The notes: a model not told the origin generated them from the letters alone. A stretch of DNA of 64,000 bases from Lentisphaerae bacterium RIFOXYA12_64_32 (GCA_001803235.1 MHBL01000366.1:1-64000), one strand, 5' to 3'; counted from the stretch's first letter, positions 22,901 through 29,439 are shown. Translations and numbers: made by a program.

Positions 22901-25900
22901 AGCCCCGGCTGGCGTGTACTCGGTCAGTTGGTTGTCGCTGTCAACTTGGACGAAAACGTAATAGAAACCGGGGGCCACGTCCGGCGGCGGTACGTCGACG
23001 AGCGTCCGTGTGAGCGTGCCGCCGGCGGGTATCTGCGGCTGGAAGTAATCGGTGGCCCAAGTCGTGGAGTTGTCGGCGTCAAAAGTCTCGGTCGTGCACA
23101 GCAGGATGCGCGAGTAGATATACCCCGCATTGCTTCCCAAATCGGCATTACCGTCGTTGCGGATGGTGTACGACAGGGTGCTGTTCTCGCCGGCCACCTG
23201 TTCCGGTCCGGTCAGGTCGATCGGCACCAGGTCAATCGCTTTCACCTCCACCTGTGTCGGATAGCGGTAGATATTGTTGTTCGTACCGTGCAAGGCGTCA
23301 TTCTTTTCCAGGATGCGGTTGTCGTAGTCGGTGGCAATAAACACGTAGTATTGCCCGGGTTCAATATTGGCCGGCATCGAGAACGTGCTCTGCCCCTGCG
23401 CAAACCCGCCTACCGCCAGCGGTCCGTAGCGGTAGTCGCTAAAGAGAAAACGGTCCGCATTGGTATCCAGCACATCGTCGGCGGACAGGTAGACGGCGTC
23501 GTACCAGTAGTCGCTGCCGGTCAGATCGTGATCGCCCGGGGCCTGGTTGGCGGTGTACCAGGAATAGGGGAACGAGTCCCCGGGCACCAGGATTGCCGGG
23601 AAGACGACGGGATGGTCCACGTCCGTAGCCGTCGCCAGGTCAGCGGCATCCGGAACGGTGAACGTCAGTTGTCCACTGACCGTGGTGTTATTGGTCCGGG
23701 CCGCCGCAATCTCTCCCGCCTCATTGTTGTAGTCAGCGGTAATCTTGATGTAACCGGTGTTGGCGTCCTGCGGAATTGGCACGCTGATCGTGTAGGTCTT
23801 GGTTTCGCCGACGGGAAGCACGTCGTTTACCTGGACCTGCACGTAGTCGGAGTAATCGTAGTTGGTGGAGGTCTTGCAGTCGAAACTGAGGTCCTGGCGC
23901 CCCAGGAGGGGCACCGTGCCTCTGAACTCGACAACGGATTTATTGTACGGATACGCGAAGCCGTCGATGTCCCCTGACACTGCCACCTTGGTCCCGTTAC
24001 CGCCCGGACTGCCGTTCGGGGCGTCCACGACTTGCCACGGCGCATCGCTGTCCGACGGCGTCGTCCAGCCGGGGGCGAACACACCGCTCTCGAAGTCCTC
24101 GGCGCTGCCGTCCGGGAAGGCGACGTTGTCAACCCACACCTTGTTGCTGCCACCATCGTAATAGCGGGTGAAGTAGAATCGGAAAATGTACGTGCCAGCC
24201 GAAAGGCCGGCGGTGCTGACCGTGACCGTGTGCCAGTCCTGTTCGCCACCCTGCTGAGTGCTGGTGGCCATCGGGGAATCCATGAGATGGTCGTAGACCG
24301 GGAAATTGATATAACCGCCCCCCGGGCCGTTCGCGAACGACGAAGGGAAGGTCGTATTGTTCAAACCGAAGTAAGTGGAGTTGTAGAACGACCGTGTGAC
24401 GTCGTTGTTGGCCACTCCACCCTGGGCCGGCCCCGCGTTGGTGAGGTCGTAGGATACGTTCACGTAGGTGCCCCAGGCCGCGTTCGGCGGCAATCGGATG
24501 TTGGACACAACCAGGTCCGTGGTCCGCACCGTGAGCGTCACCTGCTGTTGGCCGGAGGTGGTGTAGATGTTGTTGTTGGTACCGTAGACACCGTCATTCG
24601 CCTCCACCACATAGCCGCTCTGCGTGCTCAGTTGGCTTTCGGTGTAGTAGGTACCGGGGTAGACGTCGGTGTAAATGCGCAGGTAGTATTGCCCGGCGGG
24701 AATGTCGCCGACACGCAACGTCGCACTCACAGCCTGCGCCCCGTTGCTGGCCGGGAGGCTCAGATTCGACAAGTAGACGTAATTGTTCCCGGTGTCCGAC
24801 GGCGAGACGCGCGTGATGGCGTAGGAGTCGGCGGGGTTGTTGATATTGACCAGGTAGAAACGGTCGTAGCAGTACTGGTTGGCAATCGCCTGGGCACCGA
24901 CGTTCTCCAGCGTGTAACTGAACGTGTAGTCCTCGCCGGTGTAGGCCGTGGCGGGAAGCGTGTCCACCTCCTCGACGCGCAGGTCGGGCAGTGGGGGCGC
25001 CTGGAGTTGGAGGTCAACCTGCAGAGAATTGTTGTCCTCATGGCCGAACTCCGCTACGTCATTGTCGGTATCGGCGCGCACTTCAATCTTGCCGGCGCCG
25101 TCCCGGTAGTTCGGGAGATCGACCGTGGCCTGACGCCAGGTGGCTTCCCCAGGCTGGAGGATGTCGTCAACCCAGAACGTCAATTGATCAGAGTAGGTGG
25201 CCACAACCCGGACCCAAAAGGAGACGGTGCCGGCTTGGGGCATGTCTACGGAGACCGTAAGGTCCGCGGTCTCCGTGTTCTGGATGCTGTCGCCGATGGC
25301 TGCCGCTACGTTGCTGTCGTGGCCGCTGGAGGCGCCCACCGTGTACCAGGCGCGCTGATCGGTGCCCGCGATCGACGACCAGGCGGCAAACAGGCCATCA
25401 GCGCCGGGGAGCGCGCCGCCAGTCTGGCTTTCGAAATTGACCGTCGTGGTGGTGGCCCCGGCGGTGGCCGTGACGTCGTCGACAAAGGCGTAGTGATCGC
25501 TGCCGCCGGCGGAGCTGCGTTGAAACTGCCACCGCAGTTGGTGTTTGCCTTTGAGCAGCGAGTACGACACCTGCTGCCAGGCGTTTTCGTAATAGTAGTA
25601 ATAATCCCTCGGGCTCGTGTTGGCGACGCCGCCGAGGTAGTCATATCCATTCATGACCAGGTAGATCGCGTCCTGCCACGGCACCGTTACCGCGGCCGTG
25701 CCGCTGTTGGTGATCTCGTAGGCGACGGTGAGCGGCTGGCCCCAGAAAAAGGCGCCGCCGCCCGGCCCGTTGTCCTGCTGCAGGTCGATCGCCGTCACGC
25801 GCAGGTCGGGGGAGAGTTTCTCGTTGACGGTGATGACGTTCGAGACGGCAGCATTGTTGGCTGTGTCGGTGTATTCCTGGAATGAACTGTTGTAGGTCAA

Positions 25901-28900
25901 CCCGTAGGAGTCCCAGTTGGCACGCACCACGGCATAGGTGGTGACGCTGGCACCGGTCTGGAACGGCGCCTGGAAAGTGAAGGTCCGGTTGACCGAAGCG
26001 CCAGCCGCCAGGTTGGTATAGTAGTTGTAGGTGACATAGTCGCCGTCGTCATTCGGGGTACCCGCACTATTGTCCGCCGACAGATAGAGGTAGTCGTACC
26101 AGTAAACGTCGGCCGGCGTGGCGGCAGCCCCGATGTTCTGTACCGTGTAGTTGACCGTCACCGTGTCACCCCATTGCACGGTGGCGGGACTGACGTCGGT
26201 GATGGTTACCTGCAAGTCCGGATGCGCGGGGATCGTGAGGGTGAACGGCAGATTGAACGGCGGCGGTGTCGCCGCGGTGCCGGTGCCGATCGCCTCGTTG
26301 TCGTACTCGCCGCCAGTAACGCCTTCGTTGACAGCCTGGCCCGCATCCGTGCGCACGACCAGATAGCGTTCCGTGCCCGCCGCCTCCAGGGCGTTGGGCA
26401 TGTTGAACGTGACCTCGCGAGTGATCTCCGCCCCGGCCGCCAGCGGCGGCGCCTGCACACGCAGGCGCAGGTAATCGAAGTTCTGCTCGGAACTGACACG
26501 GCGCTTGAACGTCACAATGCCGCCGGCCGGCAGTGTCCGGGTCACCCAGACCCGCGTGCTGCCATTGTCGGGAATGACGCCCGAGCGCAGAGAGTAGGAG
26601 GCGTCGCCGTCAGCGTTCTGGGTGGTATCGACGGTCCAACCGTTCGTCGTCTCGGTCTGCCAACCGGTGGGCAGTTGCGTGCCGTTGCCGGTGGCTGTGG
26701 CATCGAAAATCTCCGTGGCGCGGCTGCCCGCCGGGAAGGTCACGGTGTCTATCCACACCGCGTCGTCGCCGTTGGCCCAGATACTGTCCTTGGTATAGCG
26801 CCACTCGAACGTGTAGGTGCCCGCACTGAAGGGGCCGACGGTCGCCAGGGCCCAGTCCTTGATGCCGGAGTCGGAATAGATGTCCGGATTGGAGGTGGCG
26901 ACTTGATAGTTGTAGTTGCCGTCGGGCACAGTGTCGAAGGACACGTACAAACGCTCGATGAAGGAACCGTCGGCCTCGGCCGTGCCGATGTTGTTGACCG
27001 TGTACGTGGCGGTGGCTTGCTCCCCGAGGCTATACGAGCCCTTGTCCAGGCTGACCTCGGTAATGACCAGGTTGGGCCGTGCCGCCGGCGTCACTTGGAA
27101 GACGGTTGACACCTGCTGGTTATTGTCCTCGTCCATCCCTTCTTCCAGCATGCCGGCATTGCTGAAGACATTGGCTTCCACGACGATGTAGCGGTCGTTC
27201 ACTTGGCCGGCCGGCAGAGTCACCGTGCTCTGGCCTTCATAGGTGGCGCCGGCTGCCAGGTCGGCATTATGCCGGAGTTCACCGACCTGGACGCGTCCGC
27301 ATTGGCCGGTCGGATCGTCCGTGACGAAGAAGCGGTCCAGCCAGCCGCCACCATCGTACTGGCCGTTGTGGTTGGTGTCGGTGTAGGTCTCCCCAGGATC
27401 GAAGGTGTTATTGGCGTTGGCATCGGTGAACGGCTCGGCGGCAGCCGACGCCGGGACGCTGCCTTGGTTGCGTACGGTGAAGCTCACCGCCACCTGGCCG
27501 CCCTCACCGATCGTGGTCCGGGCCGGAACGCTCACGGTCACACTGTCCACGACCAAATCCGGGTACGTTCCGCCCGTGACGGTGACTTGGTTGCCAGTGC
27601 CGCCGGAGGTCACGTTGTCGTCATAGTTGGTCTCGTAAACATCGCGCCAGGGATTGACCTGAGCCAGCAGGAAATAGGCGCCGGCCTGAGTCCCGTTGGG
27701 CACCTGCGCGTCCTGCTGCACGGTCAGGGTACCGCCGTTGGGGGCCAGCACGCGCTCGATGTAACAGTAAAGCGCATCGCTGTAGTTGCTGGAATGGCCG
27801 CCGCGATACCAGAACTCCAGCGTACTGCCGGCCGTGACGTCGGCTTCAACGCTGAGCTCGGAGGACTGCCCGTTGGCCAAGCCGGGCTGGGCCGAAGAAC
27901 CCGCATATGCACCGCCGTGGAACTGATCAGTTGCCACGCCCCCGGGCTGGTCCCCGGTATCGAACCCCCAGCCCTTGTCTCCCCAGTTGCCGGCATGCTC
28001 AAAATCCTCGCTCCAGTACGCCGGTGACGCGCCCTGCGTGAGGGCCACGTCGTCCAGCCAGAAACGTGCCGGGTCGTTGCCACCACTGGCCGTGCGCCGG
28101 TAGACCCAATGGAACCGGTACCGGCCCGCGGCCGGAATCGTCGCCGTCGCCTTGGTCCACGCGGTGTTGTAAGCATACACATAAACCTGCTGGCGCATCG
28201 TCACCCAGAACCAGCCCACCTGGGTGTCGTTGCCAATGACCTCATCCCCGGACAGATAGACGTTCACCAGCAGATCTTGGTATCGGACATAATCAAAAGA
28301 CGCAGCGGATGGATTGCGCACCAGCGCGGTAACACGGAAACGACCGCCGGCCTCCACTCCCACTGCATCCCGGGCCAGGGCCGCCGCCGTCACGGACTGT
28401 ACATCCGCATTGAACGCCCCGGGGGTCGAACGCTGTACGGTATAGGCGCCGGTCCCCGCGCCGAATCTCCAGATCTCAAGGAAGAATTCCGTGACCTGTC
28501 CACCGGCGGTGGCATACACCGTGCTGCCGCTGCTCAGTTGCGTACCCGCGGCGGTGTACAACACCAACGAGTCCGCCCAGTAGGTGGTCGCGAACCGTCG
28601 GGTACTGTTGGCTGGAACGCTTACCTTGAAGAAGTCCCGGTCCCCCGGTACTTCAAAGGTCCCGGCCGGCGCCGGGTCCGCATCCGCGATCGCCGTCCCC
28701 TGAACCAGGTCCGCCCGATTCGGCCGGTCATCCTGCGTGTAGGCAGCGCCGTAGAAGCGGTAGGCCCCCTTCTCGCAGTGCCCGCCCCCCGTCACCCGCA
28801 CAAAATAGGTGCCAGACGCACTTGGGGTCACGCTCAAACTCTCATCGCGGCTGACGATTTGTGTGCTGCCGTCCGACTCGAACAGGGCCAGGCTGAAATC

Positions 28901-29191
28901 GTCGAATGCCGTGGCTGCGACCGCGAAATAGCACGACTGCCCCTGCGTCAGCGAGACGCTGAAGAAATCCACGTCTGTATAGCTGTCAATCATGCCCGAC
29001 ACGTAGCCGCCGCCCAGGGTGTAGGGCTCGGCGCCAGCCGACGTGTTGTTATCGGGCTCCACGGCGCCGACAACCCACGGCAACGCCAGCCCGGCCACCG
29101 TCAGCGCCAGCCACCGCCGCAGACCCGTGGGCCTTCGCTGCCCGCACGCCTTGACGAAGAGAACGCAATTGCGGGGGAATCTTGTCGTCAT
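7922..29191 (-). CDS. Giant (7,089-aa) secreted multidomain CARDB-repeat protein with PPC-like, GH-like TIM barrel, EF-hand-like and cadherin-like domains
   Basis: Single uninterrupted ORF; N-terminal signal (LRRWLALTVAGLALPWVVGAVE); DVDFFSVSL and DRDFFKVSV PPC-like units; about 22 CARDB-like units counted by eye (PDLxVxxVxxP...VxYTVxNxGxA motif); C-terminal FSGWNLVSLPIQP region. Confidence 0.93.
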   Translation of the reverse strand: MTTRFPRNCVLFVKACGQRRPTGLRRWLALTVAGLALPWVVGAVEPDNNTSAGAEPYTLGGGYVSGMIDSYTDVDFFSVSLTQGQSCYFAVAATAFDDFSLALFESDGSTQIVSRDESLSVTPSASGTYFVRVTGGGHCEKGAYRFYGAAYTQDDRPNRADLVQGTAIADADPAPAGTFEVPGDRDFFKVSVPANSTRRFATTYWADSLVLYTAAGTQLSSGSTVYATAGGQVTEFFLEIWRFGAGTGAYTVQRSTPGAFNADVQSVTAAALARDAVGVEAGGRFRVTALVRNPSAASFDYVRYQDLLVNVYLSGDEVIGNDTQVGWFWVTMRQQVYVYAYNTAWTKATATIPAAGRYRFHWVYRRTASGGNDPARFWLDDVALTQGASPAYWSEDFEHAGNWGDKGWGFDTGDQPGGVATDQFHGGAYAGSSAQPGLANGQSSELSVEADVTAGSTLEFWYRGGHSSNYSDALYCYIERVLAPNGGTLTVQQDAQVPNGTQAGAYFLLAQVNPWRDVYETNYDDNVTSGGTGNQVTVTGGTYPDLVVDSVTVSVPARTTIGEGGQVAVSFTVRNQGSVPASAAAEPFTDANANNTFDPGETYTDTNHNGQYDGGGWLDRFFVTDDPTGQCGRVQVGELRHNADLAAGATYEGQSTVTLPAGQVNDRYIVVEANVFSNAGMLEEGMDEDNNQQVSTVFQVTPAARPNLVITEVSLDKGSYSLGEQATATYTVNNIGTAEADGSFIERLYVSFDTVPDGNYNYQVATSNPDIYSDSGIKDWALATVGPFSAGTYTFEWRYTKDSIWANGDDAVWIDTVTFPAGSRATEIFDATATGNGTQLPTGWQTETTNGWTVDTTQNADGDASYSLRSGVIPDNGSTRVWVTRTLPAGGIVTFKRRVSSEQNFDYLRLRVQAPPLAAGAEITREVTFNMPNALEAAGTERYLVVRTDAGQAVNEGVTGGEYDNEAIGTGTAATPPPFNLPFTLTIPAHPDLQVTITDVSPATVQWGDTVTVNYTVQNIGAAATPADVYWYDYLYLSADNSAGTPNDDGDYVTYNYYTNLAAGASVNRTFTFQAPFQTGASVTTYAVVRANWDSYGLTYNSSFQEYTDTANNAAVSNVITVNEKLSPDLRVTAIDLQQDNGPGGGAFFWGQPLTVAYEITNSGTAAVTVPWQDAIYLVMNGYDYLGGVANTSPRDYYYYYENAWQQVSYSLLKGKHQLRWQFQRSSAGGSDHYAFVDDVTATAGATTTTVNFESQTGGALPGADGLFAAWSSIAGTDQRAWYTVGASSGHDSNVAAAIGDSIQNTETADLTVSVDMPQAGTVSFWVRVVATYSDQLTFWVDDILQPGEATWRQATVDLPNYRDGAGKIEVRADTDNDVAEFGHEDNNSLQVDLQLQAPPLPDLRVEEVDTLPATAYTGEDYTFSYTLENVGAQAIANQYCYDRFYLVNINNPADSYAITRVSPSDTGNNYVYLSNLSLPASNGAQAVSATLRVGDIPAGQYYLRIYTDVYPGTYYTESQLSTQSGYVVEANDGVYGTNNNIYTTSGQQQVTLTVRTTDLVVSNIRLPPNAAWGTYVNVSYDLTNAGPAQGGVANNDVTRSFYNSTYFGLNNTTFPSSFANGPGGGYINFPVYDHLMDSPMATSTQQGGEQDWHTVTVSTAGLSAGTYIFRFYFTRYYDGGSNKVWVDNVAFPDGSAEDFESGVFAPGWTTPSDSDAPWQVVDAPNGSPGGNGTKVAVSGDIDGFAYPYNKSVVEFRGTVPLLGRQDLSFDCKTSTNYDYSDYVQVQVNDVLPVGETKTYTISVPIPQDANTGYIKITADYNNEAGEIAAARTNNTTVSGQLTFTVPDAADLATATDVDHPVVFPAILVPGDSFPYSWYTANQAPGDHDLTGSDYWYDAVYLSADDVLDTNADRFLFSDYRYGPLAVGGFAQGQSTFSMPANIEPGQYYVFIATDYDNRILEKNDALHGTNNNIYRYPTQVEVKAIDLVPIDLTGPEQVAGENSTLSYTIRNDGNADLGSNAGYIYSRILLCTTETFDADNSTTWATDYFQPQIPAGGTLTRTLVDVPPPDVAPGFYYVFVQVDSDNQLTEYTPAGASGETNNLLRRVGRIEVIVPDLVVKSIVLPAVFSRGVAATVQVTIKNQNSGTARNPWWDTLWLVRPAGDTIGGLSGSHMHNEDLAPGAERTYDLTITVPRDLPLDATYRVRVQTDYYDQVHESTNANNEMTFPMTAGDSRTVPARACDFVPSGLIAPGAIMGGNYVPLHYVLQNAGQGITPATWSERFTISSKSTWQEAQGDPDRADYYAYHAPTAGLPPGTEQAFDYPNTAYVPSGMAPDVDNRVYLYLLADATDVVLEDNGTPGAAEANNLLGPLPIQLGTFDLSVSETATIPGDLQSGDQGVTIAYGVRNTGSAATSQTWSDHLAVVTSDGSGPERTVGLFQRPSDLQPGDTYTNTVQVDLPEWLAGWDGKTLLLRVTADSGNSVGEGPNEDNNSRTFPFDMTERPAVDLTVTSVQTPASVTGLQPYLLTYALQNRGQLAVDGAWLDALTLVRQDNGQQLSLGVFTHGAPTLVEGSTGAAWKPLQVAVPAGRHTLTWVFYRTESYSYLADSAHLDNLSLPLAAGAVLLDLESESALPAGFTSSLDTANQPHWHIVSNGGNQALGAGPIALNDRLVLQYTGDFADGSIAFDVNIDAHYLGFYIDSTIPAGETRTFTKSVVLPRETTGLYQFRVRADSAGNIPEPGHEDNNEGDSGVFAANLPPYADLVMGAVVRTAPVEPADIKTGALVTVQWTVTNVKPEGNDGNAAEGAWFDRVYLSSDATFDDGNDPQVAVMPHPGPLPVGAAYSQSATFRLPDGSGTTYYVFVRSDADNDVFEGVPEADNNVNATGLTLVANTGPYPDLAPFEITRPDTIPNGSTFDVYWKVENAGTRTATGTWDEDVYLSSNATLDGDDLKLASKSHTAFNFPFTESPESPAFYIEKVPVDIPRTVNGTYYLIVKVDNANTLFELNQAGTAEANNVFVSAPFQITVAPSPNLVVEKVSMQALARRGNQLQLTATWTVKNTGSGSTGTATWVDKLWLSTAPNLYGDLTLVGTFLNQSYLEPEQRYTQTETFNVPWEMADGNYYLVVKTDADDTVYEYQAENDNANVSTNDAGVPVSNHIPFVVEPHHYLQPLSTFDGTAFGLTETPPQPEPYTDANANGHYDLGEPFTDGNASGVWDESEGDIVVETPVVIAGDTVRATWTTKNTGSATMDGNDHWDDAMALSADPYFNAADFFLGSHNYHSRRLGPGEWDHISGHAEHVIPSYLPAGDYYLLIIGDTHSSLFGRSINGGIGVAAQKITLVQIPPPDLAATAVTCPTPPAELLSGRTLTVNWRVENRGFSPTPEVYWSDALRLSTDQTLDGNDRSLGSVSHFGALDITPNPETANNRWFYTGTTSWPIPIDLSGAFYLIVESGVGVNEGEGSKANNIAVSAAPITISAVPLADLVPTDLSILTPENELMQGRPVRLTFTVRNNGTGAPDVSTWVDRLSFQSTTPGATPVPLPPDVAFDLASLPPGTDYTRTVTVTLPEDAPPSLQFAVFTDADGRVYEGGAQGKVNNRFIGRAVTVQLLPRPELSVTAASVTPATAMSGGDVDVSYTVSNTGAATWLTRAIWHDSVYLSVDAILDVATDRVVAEHTRNTGLPAGGAYTETKRIGLDINLQGAWSLFVVTDSHLDVPEINELNNASTAVPLAVALAGTADLRVTALTLPPALQAIAGQSGANDIVLAGQTVPGFAYTVSNDGSEATGDNGWADAVYLSQDRFYDNSDRQVGYATHAGNLAPGQTYDGTMDINLPAGLSGQYFLIARTDSGDQVYERGAENNNAMASGVNQWFTIVSPPVLGSPNYAAYNYDLQVTNVTASAARDVSVTPGTTFHLAWTLANAGTGNIPESTWTDAVYLSSDATWDVNDIFVGSVTGRHSLAAAAALTNAADFKLPAVDEGRYYLIVRADIRQNIIESNEANNAGATAANNRLDTSIEQLHIEDEITDTNGNGIIYTDQATAPMSSDTELYYRVDTEAGKDLEIALLCNKVGASTQLFVKFGGVPSPVTADFAYTNYFQPNQTLVIPGTRAGSYYILAKGQNIPDAPQSVVVRVKYLRFEVSSVSPGRAGNGGRTTFKIEGARFTPATQAVLVGPAARAELAAESLWFSAPGLLHATFNLTGAALGKYTLRLSNPGDGAGPAATAEFPEAVDVIRGSGGKLTTRLVAPSFVRPNSVNFCWIEYGNAGDSDIPAPLLQVTATSPDGQPAAQLRFNQTDYWVTDQIQVLGINRDGPADRLPPGASFSIPISFQLPGTGHYNLSLRILDIVDGALDWAYIEAIFTYTDTPPALQRAMLDYLHGHYGNTLKGFAAGLREDAFRRWHQGRPEYDVRRLLTFAASRGFENDISAVSGFLRDRDSGAMLSGIAVVLHGSDGDHRYQTQTLVGGVFRFEDVAPGDYRLYVSDYAVDPPVNITLTRDTDAIALLINVANPPANVVPDPENLTQDVHPYLAQSPAGALHLFWSRDGAIWHATWDGTAQAWQQAQGATVPGAAIPLAFGTQPRAVAFAIADTGAPTPETRDGIAVIWRSLPDETSPGASHYLYSLGEPERDINEQPTGLWTWTAPALLTDSQFSDNRLGAVPLSGDQLLGVFLRTDSSQADDDTDVYWKVLTPPAASYGRDGAERTDAGLLLDLDLERGLERAFGDRDSATSFSETWLFEKEFSVPKVVPVLGGTYGWGVNGSIAVELQDCETTGKGTIGGKVKLGGENRELTGSIELASQWTPDGKEAPCNWILATRTLKLAIGGSIAVPLAPLNYGVTIEDIPWVGDFTFGLIVELGVKIEAEVSGEFKWSVQGGEPSEGSAGFKVGFGPYGKAKALTLEAEVGGIGSISAQYTRPDGLKLNEYGFKIYASLKVLPFLQYNFEKEWKAEFAPARRELWDGEIARGVRQDITPDSLRLTWTDGTRGGNYSRTTATFTKQVTLGTTNVYDGDGASLLDPTVQGQSDRLVDGAPATALNPGTGEILAAWCKDSGNMDRNTGSALKLAAFTPGDRAAAHWTALPDLDSAASFNREPALLFDGTGDAWVFWVRAPANVNFNSPIPDLLGAFFNSDIWYMHRDGNAWSAPAVLATLPGEDSVPAAASDAAGNLTVAWLNRYAAAGATGHETLYTVQYHAGTGTWSEPQAGAAVVQIKNGMPQLTSPVVGYAGNDPVVVWSQNLKTQGDSPDFAIQTAMLGRGLRGLDTLELDRPLPLPVHGKDPNAAPITADRLADGRSGQRAPPYAVPEKCCKPKEDCKQDQAGKPTPGKCDDPCQKPPAANCPPPPPPGPGPGAPGGPGGPGGPGGGGGAGVDSGLSHDPNEKHGPEGFGPQHAIPPDGVINYTIMFENQAVATAPASVVRVTDVLPAQLDMSRFRLGEFAFGDTVVAVPENRPYHNQTLRLANGMDLILSATINPANRTATWEFRTVDPATGRQPANPGLGFLPPNRPDAEGQKGHGEGRVTFTILPAADAAGQVIRNEATIVFDDNTAIVTNLTEHLSSNTAYSSAVTDFTGNTDDGLDTANGTMLTVNWGLTTTPPSAVLDLDPPLAGYDIYMAINDGPYSRWLSGSKATSTQLEVTRGLTYSFYSIARDGAGIEENAPAQPDAVVRILHDTVVIAGAVLYNGRQPGSIDVACEPHQKTGGAVGAAVVATLNDPGPYSFASLPGEGVRYYLTAFIDSNGNHLRDATEAGTLQAVVVDPVGQPPQITANLVITDVDSDGDGMPDWWEKAMFLDEGTGTLLTDIAPFADPDADGSPNLIEYRNSTDPLDPQSRQDKTASRGPVRIDNGTLYVNGSEFISRGLLYRATPPGSTPAPDSAAYSLRQLPRDLPAIADMGANCIRTPGRLNTDVLDEAAKAGLWVIAGYPVDPAAADLALPETRAAILADFKAYVTAFKDHPALLLWCIGDRVDAGLADAAQKTAWYALLSELAWAAAELEGPVYHPTTTALDSLADLPLYKHLAGGLDLWGLDWTGRNSFATARAGERPDRADVFQSFTDIGTGKPLWIASYGIDAWDETASRLDEPNQARIDLALYRDLATRVSEPGVYRAAVDQIVYTGAATTVGDGDTGVTGRLFFHDANNDGLWDAGEPVWQDMVISRNGFFEAGYDTAIIGAPADQAAGIQTGLAFKDTNENGLWDSGEPIWQDVAGAGALPRLFNPGVDVIISGTPPADNAAGYQGSINLYYVDTDASDTYTPGEPLWQDENKGTAGVYDAVDERVIDPAPGPGTAGVSTGLCFADANTNGAWDAEEDVWSKRPGVALGGVVAEYLDQWWPVAPANTHDVGSSSNGVPGDEEFYGVVTYAPDSTVALDQRLAATVLTQAWHGLPVTAPVIRRTLIDVLEDTTVTFRINAVGGENDYTYDVSNPLFGSLSGAGPDPTLITYTPAPNFTGTDRIDFKAVGPGGELAGVVIVQVRPVDDPPSNLAVNPDAAPIVVSENSTLTLGITADEPDGDPVSLGYTISNGALAGATITGTAWDDNLGQWHATLTWTPSYDEASRAAPVKTYDALFSASDNPPAGHTITLAREVAVQNVNRAPTVTNAQLGPTAEVVFATEPLTLDGWTYQDPDSDAQDGSRAQIRWFRTDRRADPVPLPAFDDAVILTIDGNSVKVGDRVYCEVRGSDGLDLSASPARSSDVTVLNAPTAVSVLPNPARTADDLSFSLTWFDPAAAGNPAYDIQWRKGGGIPAGDTTGAVLDKTLTTRGDVWSTTVTAFANLSLGGRHDAPPVAGTLTIGDTPPPTPTAADYDLALPQADQALSVVDVDFAADDDNDPITLEYEWSKDESFATSEDSDASLDIGKPTARDTWYARVRSVASDGINPGAAHSGWFDLGSIRIGLTIYELALFSGWNLVSLPIQPVDNLRTQVDESTADGLFGDAKGGHVWVWRQVQGVGMRFSDPDEGNTAVAEANTVKPLTGMWVYHRPAPGRPEEPTLLPVVGWPLERNFGPGTNEQLLTLQPGWNLVGTVADYTAMPSWLGNPVRDPVWTWRAEDGLQAAYERVLFTPQSALRQGQGAWFFLLGNTPLTIDVGAP
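10260..10810 (-). repeat. Four tandem EF-hand/dockerin-like DxNxDGxWDxGEPxWQD motifs
   Basis: FHDANNDGLWDAGEPVWQD, FKDTNENGLWDSGEPIWQD, YVDTDASDTYTPGEPLWQD, FADANTNGAWDAEEDVWSK. Confidence 0.75.
10860..11690 (-). other. GH2/GH5-like TIM-barrel domain inside giant protein, predicted catalytically inactive
   Basis: LYVNGSEFISRGLLYRATPPG...RDLPAIADMGANCIRTPGRLNTDVLDEAAKAGLWVIAGYPVDP...HPALLLWCIGDRVD...GKPLWIASYGIDAWDE. Confidence 0.65.
13085..13295 (-). other. Cys-rich then Pro/Gly collagen-like low-complexity linker in giant protein
   Basis: KCCKPKEDCKQDQAGKPTPGKCDDPCQKPPAANCPPPPPPGPGPGAPGGPGGPGGPGGGGGAG followed by DPNEKHGPEGFGP...INYTIMFENQAVATAPA (DUF11-like). Confidence 0.75.
17100..28450 (-). 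other. Protein-repeat region: about 22 CARDB-type beta-sandwich units
   Basis: Repeated motif such as PDLVVDSVTVSVPARTTIGEGGQVAVSFTVRNQGS, PNLVITEVSLDKGSYSLGEQATATYTVNNIGTA, PDLQVTITDVSPATVQWGDTVTVNYTVQNIGAA. Boundaries approximate. Confidence 0.8.
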
Positions 29192-29439
29192 GTCCAGACC
29201 CTCTTATGCTTATACTACTTTTTGGCCTGTGCAAATAAGCTCGCCAGAGCGCGGGCGGATAGAACCGCGCCCCGGCCTTGGTTTCTTCTATATGAAGAAT
29301 AGGCCAGTGATGAAACAACCGCTATGGGGTAAACCCTGAATCTGCATGGGGTGAAACCCTACCGTGGTCATTCGTCCGGGTGGACGGGGATGGCCGCGCA
29401 CGAGAACCTTAGTGCCATATGCGTGGCGGGGACCGCCAC

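Noticed and set aside
20822-23977. 1,051-aa plus-strand ORF
   Set aside because: Same in-phase antisense artefact over CARDB-coding sequence.
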